Positions 35,890 to 47,324 of a stretch of 64,000 nt of DNA are shown here, piece after piece. Location of the stretch: positions 3,625,918 to 3,689,917 of the forward strand of contig NW_006498527.1 in assembly GCF_000471905.2 (NCBI RefSeq), in the 5' to 3' direction. The notes under the pieces were generated by a model, which was not told where the DNA came from, searched no databases, and worked only from the letters and a program-made list of their open reading frames with translations. The DNA is from Amborella trichopoda (lineage: Eukaryota > Streptophyta > Magnoliopsida > Amborellales > Amborellaceae). Positions within the stretch are counted from its first letter, which is position 1, and every line of letters starts with the position of its first letter. Both the position numbers and the translations under genes were made by a program.

Positions 35890-37150
35890 ACCAGCGTTTT
35901 AAAAAACGCCGAGTCGAACCGGACTCGCCCGGTTCGACTCGGAAATCGTGAAAAAGGAACCGGATCGCCCAAAAATCGGAAATCGTCCGGTTCTAGAGAG
36001 AATCGGACGATTCTGTACAGTGAATCGACGATTCCGTACGGAATTTTTTTTTTTTTTTGTAATCCATGATAGATTTTTTTGTAATACTTGATCGATTTTT
36101 TTGTAATCCATGATCGAATTGTTTTTGTTTTTTTGTAATCCATGATCGAATTTTTTGGTTTTTTGTAACCCATAATAGAATTTTTTGTAATCCATGATCG
36201 AAATGTTTGTTTTCTTTTCTTGTAATCCATGATCGATTTTTTTGTTTTTTTTTTTTTTGTAACCCATGATAGAATTTTTTGTAATCCATGATCGAATGTT
36301 TTGTAATACATGATCGAAATGTTTGTTTTTTTTTGTAATCCATGATCGAAATGTTTGTTTGTTTTTTTTTAATCCATGATTGAATTTTTTGTTTTTTGCT
36401 TTTTTTGTAACCCATGATAGAGTTTTTTGTAATCCATGATTGAATTTTTTGTAATCCATGATCGAACTATTTTTTTCTTTTTTTGTAATCCACGATTGAA
36501 TTTTTTGTTTTTTTTGTTTGTTTTTTTTTGTAATCCATGATCGAATGTTATGTAATCCATGATTGAATTTTATGTAATCCATGATCGAATTTTATGTAAT
36601 CCATGATTGAATTTTTTGAAAATTTGTGATTTTTTTTGTTTAATCCATGATCGAATTTTTTTTTGTAATCCATGATAGAATTTTTTGAAAATTTGTGATT
36701 TTTTTTTTAATCCATGATCGATTTTTTTGAAAATTTGTTTTTTTTTTTTTAATTCCATATTATTCAAAGAGAACACGAGAGAGATGATGATTCTGAGGCC
36801 ACCCTATCCCAGCCATATTATTCACATATCGAGTCCCAACAGCAACAGTGTATGGATGAGCACGAAATACTGTAAATTAAATGCTGAATGGCGGTTCATG
36901 CAGGGAAAGAACATATCAATATTCGCATATTCGTTCAAAAACATGAAAATTCTTAATGGAGTACCCTCATTTTTTATTGAATTCTTAAAAACCAATATTT
37001 ATAATGAATTTTAATAATTTTTTCAAATTTTTTTTAAGCTTTATTTTGACCGATTCACCCGATTTTCGATCCGGAGCGCCGATTCACAGATCCGGATCGG
37101 TTTTTTGGAAGCCCGATCCTGGTCACCGATCCGTTTTTTAAACCATTGCT
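35890..37150. repeat. R6 element carrying a tandem array
   Basis: Ends are GCGTTTTAAAAAACGCCGAG on the left and GATCCGTTTTTTAAACCATT on the right, imperfect inverted repeats. Next to each end is a G+C-rich block of CCGG, GATCGG and CGATTC motifs. The inside is an array (see next entry) and an AT-rich tail. Size about 1.26 kb. No protein is encoded; it looks like a non-autonomous DNA element that gained an array. Confidence 0.6.
36046..36740. repeat. Minisatellite, unit about 22-40 bp, about 23 units
   Basis: The unit is TGTAATCCATGATCGAATTT with variable T-runs; variants are AACCCATGATAG and AATCCATGATTG. I count about 23 ATCCATGAT-type cores. Reverse-strand frames read repeats of S-W-I-T-K-K or D-H-G-L-Q-K and stay open for up to about 225 codons, because the unit has few stops on that strand. 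This is not evidence for a gene. Confidence 0.85.
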
Positions 37151-37224
37151 TTAAACAATGGCCAAGCTTGGTTCTAGCCCAACCCAACCCAACTCGAGCT
37201 CGAACTTCTATCGGGTTTTGTTAA

Positions 37225-37460
37225 CCTATCCCTTGATGTGCAAATACATATATTCACATCCTAGAAACATTGCACATCGTGATGTATCATTTGAACTATT
37301 TTCAAGATGTACTAGATCTACATTATTTTCAAATTTTGAATTTTATGTTCAGAGGTGAAATAGATTTTTAGACCTTCAATGGGATTTTTGGCACTGAAAT
37401 AACATTTTTAAGCATTACTCTGATTGATTAAGACGTCAACCTTATACAAACCTCACTTCT
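37225..37460. repeat. R1 repeat, partial copy
   Basis: Shares TACTAGATCTACATTATTTTC, TTTGAATTTTATGTTCAGAG, TTTTTAGCACT-type text and the end GTCAACCTTATACAAACCTC. The core is missing. It directly follows the R6 element. Confidence 0.5.
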
Positions 37461-37589
37461 TCTATACTGATATACATAAATTAAACAAGAGGCAAGAGGC
37501 TTAATAAGACAATTGAATAAAAATCCTATTTTTGAAAGAGAAACAACCAAGATTGAACAAAGACAACAAATCCCATTCTGCGAACAGGA

Positions 37590-38125
37590 GCAATGTTTTT
37601 TAACTCGCCACGGGCAACGCACTCGGTCAGGCTCGAGGCAAGTAACTCGGTTGCAGTTGCGTGGAGTACATGACTAAAAAGACCCAAAAAATAAAAAATG
37701 ATAGACAAATTGTTTGAAAATAAAACAAAAATTTTAGAAGTTAAACACAACCAAAGACCATAAAAAGTCCAAAAACAGCAAGTAAAAAAAACCATGGATA
37801 TAGAAAAAAAATTAATGGTTGGAGATATTTTAATTTTGAATATTTATGATCGGATATATTTTAGAAAAATCCAGAAAAGGTGAAATAGGCCATATGACAA
37901 GAAACATTCACAAATCATTGTAAATAATAATAGTAATAATAAATCCACATTACATATATAACTTTTTTTATTGTACTATTTATCGATCTTTTTAAAAAAC
38001 ATTTTAAGTGGCCTGAGTTGCATCCTTGAAAGCACTTGGCTCAGGAAGGAGCCAAGTCGGAATAACTCACCGAGTCTGTGTGCACTCAACTGGGTTTGCA
38101 ATCACTAAGTCGGAGAAGATATACA
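37590..38125. repeat. R6-like repeat
   Basis: Starts TGTTTTTTAACTCGCCACGG and ends in ACTCACCGAGTCTGTGTGCA...CACTAAGTCGG. The two G+C-rich ends with an AT-rich centre match the plan of the elements at 12.8, 35.9 and 42.9 kb. Borders are approximate. Confidence 0.4.
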
Positions 38126-38345
38126 GAACATCCTCTTACAAATAACAGAAAAATTTGAAAGAACGATCATACATATAAATCTATCTTACTCGTGTATAAG
38201 ACATAGCCGGTGCAGATCATCCAAGATGCCATATGGACGTACATCCCCACTGTCCACTCAGTAAGGTTCATATCAGTTACACTAAATTAATGAATTAACT
38301 TTCGCTGGGGCTCTGTTGCTGTTGTCTCAAGAAACCATTACCCTC

Positions 38346-39108
38346 TCTCTGAGTCAATGCAGTCATCTCAATAAAACACCCTCTCTCTCTCTCTCTCTCT
38401 CTCTCTTACTACTCTACGCTAACGTACCGTTNNNNNNNNNNNNNNNNNNNNNNNNNNNNNNNNNNNNNNNNNNNNNNNNNNNNNNNNNNNNNNNNNNNNN
38501 NNNNNNNNNNNNNNNNNNNNNNNNNNNNNNNNNNNNNNNNNNNNNNNNNNNNNNNNNNNNNNNNNNNNNNNNNNNNNNNNNNNNNNNNNNNNNNNNNNNN
38601 NNNNNNNNNNNNNNNNNNNNNNNNNNNNNNNNNNNNNNNNNNNNNNNNNNNNNNNNNNNNNNNNNNNNNNNNNNNNNNNNNNNNNNNNNNNNNNNNNNNN
38701 NNNNNNNNNNNNNNNNNNNNNNNNNNNNNNNNNNNNNNNNNNNNNNNNNNNNNNNNNNNNNNNNNNNNNNNNNNNNNNNNNNNNNNNNNNNNNNNNNNNN
38801 NNNNNNNNNNNNNNNNNNNNNNNNNNNNNNNNNNNNNNNNNNNNNNNNNNNNNNNNNNNNNNNNNNNNNNNNNNNNNNNNNNNNNNNNNNNNNNNNNNNN
38901 NNNNNNNNNNNNNNNNNNNNNNNNNNNNNNNNNNNNNNNNNNNNNNNNNNNNNNNNNNNNNNNNNNNNNNNNNNNNNNNNNNNNNNNNNNNNNNNNNNNN
39001 NNNNNNNNNNNNNNNNNNNNNNNNNNNNNNNNNNNNNNNNNNNNNNNNNNNNNNNNNNNNNNNNNNNNNNTCTCTGAGTCAATGCAGTCATCTCATAAAA
39101 CTAATACC
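38346..39108. repeat. Assembly gap (38432-39070, 639 N) flanked by a direct repeat
   Basis: TCTCTGAGTCAATGCAGTCA occurs on the left at 38346 and again at 39071 right after the N run, each followed by TCTCATAAAAC-like text and a (CT)n tract. The gap thus sits between two copies of the same sequence, as in an unresolved tandem repeat. It lies downstream of the PAC3 stop codon, so no coding loss is expected. Confidence 0.8.
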
Positions 39109-39154
39109 TCTCTCTCTCTCTCTCTCTCTCTTATCACTGCAAGAGTTCCCCGTA

Positions 39155-40197
39155 TTACCAGAGGCTAATAGCAGTCACAGCAGCAACAACTGCTCTAAGA
39201 GTTTCCTGCAACATACCATACACATAAATATGGATAAAGACAATGCATGCCGATGCACACAATATGAAGGTCTCCATATAGAAAACTTCGGATGCCACAG
39301 TTTTTAAAATTTTATAAACTGGCAAGTTAGACGAAAACTACCGTCCAAGACTAGTTTTAAAACCACTTGAAATTACTCATTACTTATCAAATAAAAAAAA
39401 AAGTTTTGAGATCAGCTTTTACATTATGTTTTTAGTAATTATCCTAAATATAATCAATGCCATGGCCTTCCACAGCTGCACTGCTTCATATATTCCCCAC
39501 CCTTAGTGGGAGGCTGATAGAGATACCAATGGCTTCTGAGAGAGACACCTAAACTGCTTTGACTGTAACATACAGAGCGAGAGAGAGAAAGAGAGGGAGA
39601 GAGCATATCTTCCAGTTTGAAGTACTAACCACTCTTAATGAGTGGTGAAAGGAGATGCCATTTGCCACAGGGAGAGAGAGAGAGCCCGGCTCCTTTCAAA
39701 TGGAATACCTGCCAACTTTCTTAATTGGCAACATTCCAGGCAGCAGACGCCCAGACCCTCTCTTTGAAGAGACTCTTACTTAGAATGTTCATCATCAAGA
39801 GGTTGATTGAGTTGGTTAAGGTATGGGCAACAAGGAACTGGTTTAACAATCATAAAACCAATTCTCCCTTCTTGGGTAATGAAGCAAGGCTTAGAAGGAT
39901 TAAGTTCGAAAGCTAATGGGGAAGTCAGTTGCGATTCAGAGGTGAAAATGGTTCACAGTTGTGAATGTGGTGGAGAAATATGGACTGTTTCATGAGATGA
40001 CCTAAAATCAATGGCACCTCTCTCTCTCTCTCTCTCTTGAGGACCATATCCAACAGGAAAATTTGGTTACAGGTCACAGGTGAAGGGCACACAGTCATGA
40101 ATATGGTCGAGGAATACAGAGTGGACCTTGAAGGAACATGGAGTGGATCATGAGATGAACATAAATTAATGGTCTTCTCTCTCTCTCTCTCTCTCTC

Positions 40198-40265
<68 letters not shown>

Positions 40266-43200
40266 GTATAATCTAACTAGAAATCACTACAATTAAAATA
40301 AAATTCCAGTATTCAAGATGTTACCGCAGAGTGGTCCTTGAGTCCTAGAGACAGTACCAGTGCTCTTGAAGAACCTGAGCTACTGCAGAAACCCAACAGA
40401 TCATAAGAACTCAGTCCTAAAAGTTCGAATTCGAAGTTTCGTTTTAAACTGACATCATAACAAAAGGGGTCTATCCGTGTATGTATGTGTATAAACTGTT
40501 TTTACAGGGAAATAAACCAATTTATCAGAACATAACAAATTCATTGCTTATTGAACAAAATTATCTTCAACAAATATCCAATAAATAGTGCGCTCATTTA
40601 CACACCTTATATGCTCAATAAGCTGCCGAGCACATGCCACAAGCATGGGCTGCAGGTACCATGAAATTGAGATGAGAGTTCAGCATTATCTAAATAAATA
40701 CGCAAAACATGCATGCTTGCATGAATGAATGAATGAACGCATATGTATGTATGTATATATGTATGTATTGGTGGAATTTTCAAATCAAATAGTACAGATG
40801 ATTATAAGGCCTCCCTGTTTACCTCATCCCTCTTCCCAAATATGACAGACACATTGAAAGTTGGGTTGATGGATACACCTTCCTCCTTCCTGGTGGAGAA
40901 CAATGGAAAAAGAATCCAGGTTTAAAACTGTTCTTCATATAGTTTCCATAAAAAAAAAGATGTGGTTCTTTAGCTCAATTAAGTACTAATTTCAAGTTTT
41001 ATGTTCCCCATAGGGAAAGTAGACTATAGCCAATAGACAGACCAACCGGTTAAATAGTGGATAGTACCAACCAATGAAATAATGGATGGTGATGGAGGTG
41101 GCACCCGAAAGAACAAGACCCGACCTCTCTCTCTCTCTCTCCCTCCCTCCCTCCCTCCTACTAATTTCAAGTTTTATGTTCCCCGTAGGGAAAGTAGACT
41201 ATAGCCAGTAGACAGACCGACCGGTTAAATGGTGAATAGTACCAACCAATGAAATAATGGATGGTGATGGATGGTTGCACCCGAAAGAACAAGACCCTCC
41301 CTCCCTCCCTCCCTCTGTATCATGTCCATCAAAATGACCCCCCCTCCCTCCCTCCCTCCCTCTGTATCATGTCCATCAACATGACCCTCCCTCCCTCCCT
41401 ATCATGTCCATCAAATTGACCCTCCCTCCCTCCCTATCATGTCCATCAAAATGACCCCCCCCTCCCTCCCTCTGTATCATGTCCATCAAAATGACCCTCC
41501 CTCCCTCCCTCCCTCTGTATCATATCCATCAAAATGACCACATAGAGAAACCAAAGTGAGACAGCAGAGGGAACTATCCAATATAAAGTTGGAGTCGAGA
41601 AACTCCATAAAAAAAAAAAGAGAAAAATAAAAATAAAAATGGGGATGAGGAAAGACCTTGCATGCAAGATGGTTCCCATACTTCCTATCTGTGTTGCAAC
41701 CACCTGGACTGTCATTAGGTGTAAGAAACATCTTCAGAGTATCATAATAAAGCAGAGAAAATACAATTTTGTACCTACAAGAATATGATCTTCATAACTG
41801 CATATCAGTATATCTGTTTTTGCTCCCTGTGAAGAGAAAAAGACAATGTCCATTATTATGTGTTCACTGCACAAAATCTGGCATCACAAGCAACTTTTAA
41901 AGAGAAATTTACGGTACCATAAAATGTAGAATGCCTCAAACAGTAAAGGAAAAAAAGACAATGTCCATTATTATGTGTTCACTGGACAAAATCTGGCATC
42001 ACAAGCAACTTTTAAAGAGAAATTTACGGTACCATAAAATGCGGAATGCCTCAAACAGTAAAGGAAATTCGTACTCTTGTGGCAAAAATGTTTCATACCA
42101 GGACAGTACGACATGAAATATAGAAACAAACCCATGAATGGCCAAAAGGGTAGGCAATTTTTGAAACAAATGAAGAAGCAACGATAATAACTAACTTTGA
42201 ATAAGAAATTAACTCTTTTCTTTTGTGACATCTAGGATTAATCTAATCATTTTAGGAAAACATAAACGTGGATAGTTTTCAATTTTATTTTTTTTGTTGA
42301 AAATCAGCAGCAATGTTCTTATACTTTGGTCAGCGATGCTGTTTTACCACTTCTAGTTTCGTAAACTGTTGGCATTTCATAAGCTTCATTGGCAGCCAAG
42401 CTCACATTGTTAATATAAGAGTACTAAATAGTCTCCACCATAGCTTCCTAAAATCAAAGCTAAAAGCTAGATGAAAATGTTGAAGAGCAACTACTAAATA
42501 GTCTCTTCCATGCTTCATGAGATCAGTAATAATTGAAGCTCCATTTATTCATTAAAATTTGATGTGACGCATACTCTCTGAAGCTCCATTTCTTCTTGAA
42601 ACTTTGATGTAACGGATGCTCAGAAACAAATATATCAAGTATTGTATTCAAATTGTTCATATAGCCTATAAATTCCCAATTTGGCACAGCATGTTTAATT
42701 TACCAAGACAAACTCAGAATGCATCTACCTGAGAGCAAATGCTAATACATTACTCTTTCGATAACAACCTATAAGTCTACAGTTATCTATCACTTGAGAT
42801 TGGCAGCAACTTTCCTCTAAAATCCCCGTTTGGGTTTGTTGGATAAAAAAATCGTTTCTAATGAAATAATGTTTTAAAAACAGGCCAGCTAGCTCTGAAC
42901 CGTCCAAGCCGGAGGTGGATGCACTCTTTGGGTCTTAAAGACCCCCCGGACTTGCCCAGTTCCCACTAGTTCCCATCGGTTTTTATTTTTTTATTTTATT
43001 TTTTTAGTAAAAATATCATGGAGAACTACAAGCACAATCAGAAATGGCCGATCAGGCTTCATTCAGCCTGTGACCAGTTCGGCCCTCTGGTTCCATTTTT
43101 AAAGCACTGTCCAGATTCGCATCATGTGACCATGAAATTTTTTTAGCAAAAATCTTTCAAGGTTGTTTGCATAATATCTGCTTGGTCAAAAAAATCTTGA

Positions 43201-44566
43201 AAGCTTTTGAGCAACTTTACAAATATTTTGGAAAGTATTTTAAGATATACAATCAAGAAGATTATTCCACACAATCTTAAGACATTATGAGGAAAACCTT
43301 GTAGAATTTATGGAAGAAAAAGTCCTTGCTACATACACCCTATGAAATTGTCGATTTCACTTTGGCAGAGATGAGAACGAGTGTATGTATGGACCCTAAA
43401 ATGTCGAAAACTACTAGAGTAAGAAGCCCATTCATTTAATTTAATGTCGACAAGTTTATTGTTAGCTATATTTCAGAACTCCCTCATATATCAAAATGTC
43501 TACTAGACCTATGGGAACATAAGGTTAAAAAACACAAAAATTTAAGAACAAGCATTGGTTTATTTTGAGGGTAGTAGAATACAGTTCCATAATATGTTGA
43601 TGGGCACAGGAAGATATTAAGAAATTTATCTTGTAAATAATAATTCTAGCATAGGGATTATGAGATGCACCTATCCTACCATGATGTCTATATAGCTTGT
43701 AAAATTTTCAAGTGAAGCAGTTTCCTTTTCCGTCTACGAGAATAAGAAAAGCACACGATCGGCTGTACATTTGGGGGAAATAAATCAATATCACCTACTT
43801 TGAAAATGGAATATATGATGTAAAACTCTAGAAATGAAAGGGGAAACACCTCAAAGAAAAAGATAAAAAAAAAAAAGATGGGAAAGATTTGCAGGAAAAA
43901 TTAATAAAACAAAAACAAAAACATTCTAGAAAATAAAAGAAAATACTATCCATAAAGTTCCCAAAAACACCATCGATGAGGGCTTTAGGCCCATTCTTCA
44001 ATTTGGCCGAACCCAACTTCAAAAATACAATAAATAAAAGTTAAGTAAAACCCAAAAAGCGAAAACGAAATCCATGAGAAACCCTATAATACAGAATTAA
44101 AAACAAATGCAAATATAAGAGTTCAGTAAAACCCAAATAGCAGAACTGAAATACAGGATAAAATAGAATTACACAGCCTTCTGCCACAAAATGAAAAGAA
44201 AAATGATGTTTAGATAGAATTAAATCATTGTAAGCACGCAATGTTTTCCCTTTTTTCTTTTTTACCCAATAATTTGTAGTTACACTGTGTGGACAATACA
44301 TAAGATTACACAAAAATATTTAAGTAGAAACTTGATGGTTTTAATTATGGAAACAGGGATAAATGAAAATAAGAATAGTAAATAATTCAAAAGTCTCATA
44401 TTCATGTAACTGAATAAAACCCACTCTAATCACCACATAGAATCCACAACTACAAGGAAGAAATTACAGGAAGAAAATAAGTCCAAAAATACATAAGAAA
44501 AAATACCTTGATATTAACTGTGACGTTTCTATGGGGGACTGGAAAACGAACACCATCACGATCCAT
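39155..44566 (-). CDS. PAC3: Proteasome assembly chaperone 3 (PAC3/PSMG3) homologue
   Basis: Seven coding exons on the - strand: 44566-44507, 41826-41779, 41703-41657, 40889-40823, 40649-40606, 40382-40325, 39205-39155. All introns are GT-AG and the phases join to 124 residues. The order is MDRDGVRFPVPHRNVTVNIK, GAKTDILICSYEDHIL, VVATQIGSMGTILHA, RKEEGVSINPTF then NVSVIFGKRDE, PMLVACARQLIEHI, SSSGSSRALVLSLGLKDHSA, ETLRAVVAAVTAISLW. This follows plant and animal PAC3 end to end, including length (human about 122). PAC3 helps assemble the 20S proteasome alpha ring with PAC4 in the cytosol. The start is the first ATG after an acceptor at 44574; an ATG at 44767 is in frame if the leader intron is kept, but the family begins at the chosen site. 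Introns hold many repeats. Confidence 0.93.
40175..40262 (+). repeat. (CT)n followed by (CA)n microsatellite
   Basis: In the last PAC3 intron. The preceding 130 bp resemble the segment at 39945-40035 (GGAGAAATATGGACTG/GAGTGGATCATGAGATGA and another CT run), so the microsatellite lies in a loose tandem duplication. Confidence 0.85.
40980..41300. repeat. Two copies of a half R3 repeat
   Basis: TACTAATTTCAAGTTTTATG, then GACTATAGCCA, CCAATGAAATAATGGATGG and AGAACAAGACCC occur at about 40984-41123 and again at 41158-41296. The text is the reverse complement of one half of the R3 copy at 14.4 kb. They lie in PAC3 intron 3. Confidence 0.65.
41293..41535 (+). repeat. (CCCT)n / GTATCATGTCCATCAAAATG minisatellite
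   Basis: About six units of TGTATCATGTCCATCAAAAT joined by runs of CCCT of varying length. It lies in PAC3 intron 3 directly after the second half-R3 copy. The unit is CT-rich on the + strand, so GA-rich in the PAC3 transcript. Confidence 0.88.
41836..42068. repeat. 115-bp tandem duplication beside a PAC3 acceptor
   Basis: Units from about 41841 and 41956 share GACAATGTCCATTATTATGT, ATTTACGGTACCATAAAATG and CCTCAAACAGTAAAGG with about three differences. The first unit starts about 10 bp from the exon 2 acceptor (41826/41827), so the branch-point region of that intron is duplicated. Confidence 0.88.
42865..43112. repeat. R6 repeat in PAC3 intron 1
   Basis: Ends TAATGTTTTAAAAACAGGCC and GGTTCCATTTTTAAAGCACT are inverted in plan. 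Inside are G+C-rich CCCCCCGGACTTGCCC and GTGACCAGTTCGGCCC. About 245 bp, lying within the 2.7-kb first intron of PAC3. Confidence 0.5.
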
Positions 44567-44573
44567 TGACGTC

Positions 44574-44850
44574 CTGGAAATTATGCCATTAACAAATAGA
44601 TCAAAATTAAAGAACAACCTTTTCATGTCCAAATAGATGATGAAAAAGATGCGGAAATTAGCTACAACAGACGGAAATTTCGACATGATCCAAGTTTCAA
44701 CATTTTCCCTCTCTCTACCTGCTCTCCATGCCGTTGTTCTTTCTCTCTCTAGCTGCTGAGAGCGCATAGCCTCTCTCTACCCGCCCATTTCCATTCTCTC
44801 CCCCACCTCTTTACTCTCTTTCTGCAGCGGACGAAAATTTGTCTCATGAC
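44574..44850 (-). promoter_or_regulatory. PAC3 leader and promoter region
   Basis: A CT-rich (+ strand) stretch at 44700-44815 reads GAGAGAGGG in the gene's direction, like other plant leaders. A possible leader intron runs from a donor near 44670 to the acceptor CATAATTTCCAG at 44574. No TATA box could be fixed. Confidence 0.4.
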
Positions 44851-44869
44851 TCGGGATTTTATGAAGAGG

Positions 44870-45268
44870 GTGGTTTGTATAAGGTTGGGAACAATCCAAT
44901 TCATACACACTTCCAAATTTCATCGTAAGATGTAATTTTGGTCTATAAATTCTTAAGATTATCTAAAAATCTATTCTCATCTCTCCATATAAAATTTTAA
45001 ATTAAAAAACAGTTAAAAACAAGTAGATCTATAAATATATGAAAAAAATAAAAAATAAATGGTATATATAATATATTACAAGATAAACTATTTTTTGAAA
45101 TAAAAAAAAAAAAAATTCTATATTTATATATTATATTCATACATCTCGATATCGAGATGATCGATTAGAGGGATTTTCGACATTAAAATAACTTTTTTCG
45201 ATGGATTTTCTTAGATGCATCTTTAATACTACATTTTACGGTTACAACCTTGTATAAACTTTTTTCTT
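44870..45268. repeat. R1 repeat, complete copy
   Basis: Ends GGTTTGTATAAGGTTGG and CAACCTTGTATAAACTTTTT are clear inverted repeats. The core CATCTCGATATCGAGATG at 45142-45159 is a perfect 18-bp palindrome. About 395 bp. This is the best copy for defining the family. A degraded fragment of the same family follows to about 45385. Confidence 0.78.
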
Positions 45269-45385
45269 TTATTAATATTCAAACAAAAAAAAGATTGCGA
45301 GATTTATTTGATTGTTTAGACACTATTTGAATGCGTTTTATTTTGATTATTTAGAGTCTCAGCTCTTTACAAACCACACCTTTTT

Positions 45386-46890
45386 TTTCTTTTTTTTGTC
45401 TGAATGTAAATTATATTTTCTTTTTCTTTTTTTTTTTTATAATGCATTTTGGAAATGTAATCAAATACATTTTGGAACAGTAATCAGAGAGACCTTTTAC
45501 TTTTAATATAAGGAAGTTATAATCACTCTTGTTTGTCGGATTCCAAATCAAGTGGTTGTGAGTGTGTGGTTGACTAAATTTAAAGTTCAAAAAAAGACTT
45601 CTCAAACTTGAACTATCCAATATAACATCTAATGGATAGCAATAATTGCCAATTGTGACCTCCTTATAACAAAGATAATTAGTCTTATCGTATACAATCC
45701 CATATATTTTAGAAAACTTTTCAAATTATAGGTGAAAGCAAGTATAATGGCCAATGAGAAGCTAGTGAGGCAATCCAAATCTTAAAGCCATCGGGTTTGT
45801 TTCTTCATTTTGGGTTGGCTTTATTCAAAGTTTTAAAACCCAGATTAATGGGGGTGGATCGGCCACCCTAGGGATCGGATCACCAGACCATTGTTGACAA
45901 TAATCTTGATACCAGTTAATAAAAAAAGCAGCTCTGCCTCATTAGTTCTAAATATTGGCAAGTTATATTATCAAGATAAATTTCATTTCTCCTTTTTTTG
46001 GGATTTATAATTTTTTTTCTTTTGAACCAAAATAGGAAGTTCAATCTTTTTGTTTCGAAACACGATTATATCACTATAACAAGACCTATTGATATGAATA
46101 TGTGTGCACCTAAGTTCTCCTCACAAGTTTATCCTTGGAATACAAGGGAATAGACAACTGATAAACTATCTTGCGAATGTAATCTCTTTGTTTACAAACA
46201 TGATTAGATCACTATCACAAGACAATATTTGCCTTTTATTGGCATTAATCAATGTGCATCTAAGTTATGTAAACAAGTTTATTCTCGGGATACAAAAAAA
46301 TAGAAGATTGTTAACTATCTTGCCAATACAAATGCACGAATATCGCAATCATAGAGTTGCATCTTTTTAGAGGTGGGACACCAAAAAGGCAATAGCACAC
46401 AAGAAATATACCAAGTCTTCCTTTGGTGGACAAATAGGCACCCGCACGTACTCTTGTTTCACATGCTCTGTTTGGGCTTTCTCTATTATTGATTGTTAGG
46501 ACACAAGTCCAGGTATACCTCTATATATATAAGAACGCTTTTTTTTACTCGATTATTCAATATAGAATAGGTAACTCACTACTTATCTCTCTACAAATAA
46601 GACACACTTTCTAAAATTCCTAAGTTTAAAGAAGATATTATTCATAAATAACTCATGATAGTTTTTATAGCCAGAATACAACAAAAAACTCTCAACTTCT
46701 CAAGCTCACAACAATTTTCTTTCTTTTGTTGAACAGTGTGGATTAGCTGCTTTTCCAAAAGTGATGTACAAATATATTTGATCTTGTATAAAACGGAGCA
46801 GATGAGGCTTCGACAAACTATGATTCAGAAAAAATAAAAAGTGGAAAAGGAAGTCACAGTTAACTCGTGTGAGTGTTGAGGAATGTTTTA
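45386..46890. other. Gene-free stretch
   Basis: Contains an R6-like scrap at about 45830-45900 (GTTTTAAAACCCAGATTAAT, GATCGGATCACC). Two related segments at about 46085-46200 and 46230-46340 share ACAAGTTTATCC/ACAAGTTTATTC and an AATAGA motif, a loose duplication. No gene is seen. Confidence 0.4.
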
Positions 46891-46892
46891 AG

Positions 46893-47271
46893 GAAAAAGT
46901 TTATATAAGGTTGCAATGTAGAACTACGGATGCACCTCAAAAATCCATTGAAAAATGTTGTTTTAATGTTGAAAAACCCTCTAATTGATCATCTCGACAT
47001 CGAGATGTATGACTATGAAGAAAAAAATGGATTTTGAGTTCCATAAATAGTGCATCTTACAACATATGATCTAGACCGTTCATTTTCAAGTTTTTTATAT
47101 GTTTATAGATCTATTTGATTTTAACTATTTTTTAAGTTTAAAATTTTATAATTAAGTATGAAAATAGATTTTGAGATAATCCTAAGAACATTTTACATCA
47201 AAGTTATATGTTATGATAAAATTTGAAAATGCACATTATTTGGATTGTTTGCAACCTTATGGAAACCACAA
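46893..47271. repeat. R1 repeat, complete copy
   Basis: Starts AAAGTTTATATAAGGTTGCA, core CATCTCGACATCGAGATG at 46990-47007, ends GCAACCTTATGGAAACCAC. About 380 bp, same direction as the first copy of the window. Block order is intact. Confidence 0.75.
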
Positions 47272-47324
47272 CCATGCTTTAAACAAAATTGGGAATCCGT
47301 TCTCATACAAGATTGATGGAAAAT

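Noticed and set aside
35786-36311. Possible gene from the 141-codon - strand frame
   Set aside because: Half is the minisatellite and half the G+C-rich end of the R6 element.
35899-36582. A 227-codon - strand frame and its neighbours in other frames, rich in S-W-I-T-K-K repeats
   Set aside because: All are readings of the minisatellite unit; the same words recur in shifted frames, so openness follows from the unit, not from selection.
38316-39091. Long frames running through the second N gap
   Set aside because: Same reason; the real ends are CT repeats.
44567-44767. 67-codon N-terminal extension of PAC3
   Set aside because: PAC3 proteins start at the later Met, and an acceptor lies just before it.
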